From Spirochaetales bacterium (GTDB lineage: Bacteria > Spirochaetota > Spirochaetia > SZUA-6 > DRHE01), in assembly GCA_016935715.1 (NCBI GenBank), contig JAFGQJ010000160.1, positions 1 to 7,591 on the forward strand: a stretch of DNA of 7,591 bases. Reading direction: 5' to 3'. Shown piece after piece: positions 7,054-7,591 of the stretch. The stretch's first letter is position 1; every line of letters begins with the position of its first letter. The translations under genes were made by a program, and so were the position numbers. Below the pieces are notes generated by a model, which worked only from the letters and a program-made list of their open reading frames with translations, had not been told where the DNA came from and searched no databases.

Positions 7054-7287
7054 ATGAGACGGACACAGATTTACCTCGATGAAAACATGTTCGAACTGCT
7101 GAGGCGACAGAGCAAGGCGGAGAAAAAGACTATCTCAGAGATTATTCGCCGGACGATGGAGGCGCACCTGCAGAATAACGTGGGCAGGATCCGCAGCCAG
7201 GTGGATCGGGTGACGGGTATCCGCAGGGACCGGGAAGGCGATGTGGATCAGTACGTCCGCTCGCTCCGGCAGGACCGCCAGACATGA
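7054..7287 (+). CDS. Ribbon-helix-helix antitoxin (VapB-like), 77 aa
   Basis: The N-terminal part fits a MetJ/Arc/CopG ribbon-helix-helix: strand RRTQIYLDE (2-10), which would lie in the DNA major groove as a dimer, helix MFELLRRQSKAEKK (12-25), a turn with TISE (26-29), and helix IIRRTMEAHLQ (30-40). The charged tail (about 42-77) would be the flexible segment that wraps and neutralises the toxin. ATG at 7054 is chosen because the DNA-binding strand starts immediately. No Shine-Dalgarno precedes it, since the upstream bases are the AT-rich operator, so leaderless translation is likely. The stop overlaps the toxin start as ATGA. The protein should repress its own promoter through the palindrome just upstream. 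Partner and position, not sequence alone, support the VapB label. Confidence 0.9.
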   Translation: MRRTQIYLDENMFELLRRQSKAEKKTISEIIRRTMEAHLQNNVGRIRSQVDRVTGIRRDREGDVDQYVRSLRQDRQT

Positions 7288-7591
7288 TCGTCGCTGACAC
7301 CGATATTCTCATCTGGATTCTCCGCGGCAGGACGGATATCGCAGAAGCTTTCAAGGAAACGGTATCGACGGCAAATGGATTCGTATATGTCACGCCTATC
7401 CAGGTGGCGGAGGTATTTGCGGGAATTCGACAAGGGGAGATCTTGAAAACCCGAATGTTCCTCGAATCCCTTCTGCTGCTGCCGTTGGATTATCGTATTG
7501 GAGAAGAAGCGGGAGCATTCCTCAACCAGTTCAAGGCATCTCACGGCGTAACCCTGGCCGACGCGATGATCGCGGCTGCCACGCGTATCAA
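7284..7591 (+). CDS. vapC: PIN-domain toxin, VapC-like (3' end outside window)
   Basis: The first 102 codons of a PIN-domain ribonuclease; the family is usually about 130 aa, so some 30 residues are missing at the right edge. Visible features: the opening strand with Asp5 in MIVADTDILIW (1-11), Glu43 in QVAEVFAG (40-47), and Asp93 in GVTLADAMIAAA (88-99). These are the first three acidic metal ligands of the active site; a fourth, if present, would be past the edge. VapC toxins cleave specific RNAs, often tRNA or 23S rRNA, in a Mg2+-dependent way; this one's target is not predictable. ATG at 7284 overlaps the antitoxin stop (ATGA), and AGGA at 7271-7274 is a suitable ribosome-binding site, giving the coupled antitoxin-then-toxin order. 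Two sampled lines of this gene are about 53% GC, well below the uvrA lines. Confidence 0.9.
   Translation, partial: MIVADTDILIWILRGRTDIAEAFKETVSTANGFVYVTPIQVAEVFAGIRQGEILKTRMFLESLLLLPLDYRIGEEAGAFLNQFKASHGVTLADAMIAAATRI

Noticed and set aside
7142..7544. Minus-strand frames across the antitoxin and toxin genes
   Set aside because: They are shadows of two well-supported plus-strand genes with ATGA coupling and recognisable folds.

Overview
The window comes from a GC-rich bacterium. Its lineage cannot be fixed from these genes. The only taxonomic hint is a double-length UvrA, which occurs in a scattered set of phyla, Chlamydiae being the best-known example.

Layout: positions 6931 down to 1 (minus strand) form one tightly packed gene set. 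It reads, in transcription order, a giant UvrA-type excinuclease subunit of 1922 aa (6931-1163), a DinB/YfiT-like metal-site protein (1130-549), a 94-aa protein of unknown function (536-252), and the first 84 codons of a MutS-related protein that runs off the left edge (252-1). Gaps between these genes are 32 bp, 12 bp and an overlap (TAGTG), so co-transcription is likely. At 7054-7591 (plus strand), divergent from uvrA, lies a type II toxin-antitoxin pair: a ribbon-helix-helix antitoxin and a PIN-domain VapC-like toxin that runs off the right edge. The two overlap by ATGA. The 122-bp divergent spacer holds a good sigma70-type promoter for the toxin-antitoxin pair and a perfect 20-bp palindrome that abuts the antitoxin ATG.

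The centrepiece is the UvrA. It is two UvrA copies in one chain, joined by an Ala/Pro-rich linker, giving four ABC ATPase modules with intact Walker A, signature, Walker B and switch-His motifs. The copies are not equal. Copy 1 has an insertion domain of about 100 residues that copy 2 has almost entirely lost. Copy 1 also carries two in-frame minisatellite-like duplications, one of them a Gly-rich loop between a signature motif and Walker B.

As a group, the minus-strand genes look like a DNA-repair or genome-maintenance operon (UvrA lesion recognition, a MutS-like ATPase, and two accessory proteins of unknown role). The toxin-antitoxin pair is visibly lower in GC (about 53% in two sampled lines, against 68-73% in two uvrA lines) and may be a later arrival. 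I see no RNA genes, CRISPR, insertion sequence or convincing terminator. There is no gene-free stretch longer than 300 bases.
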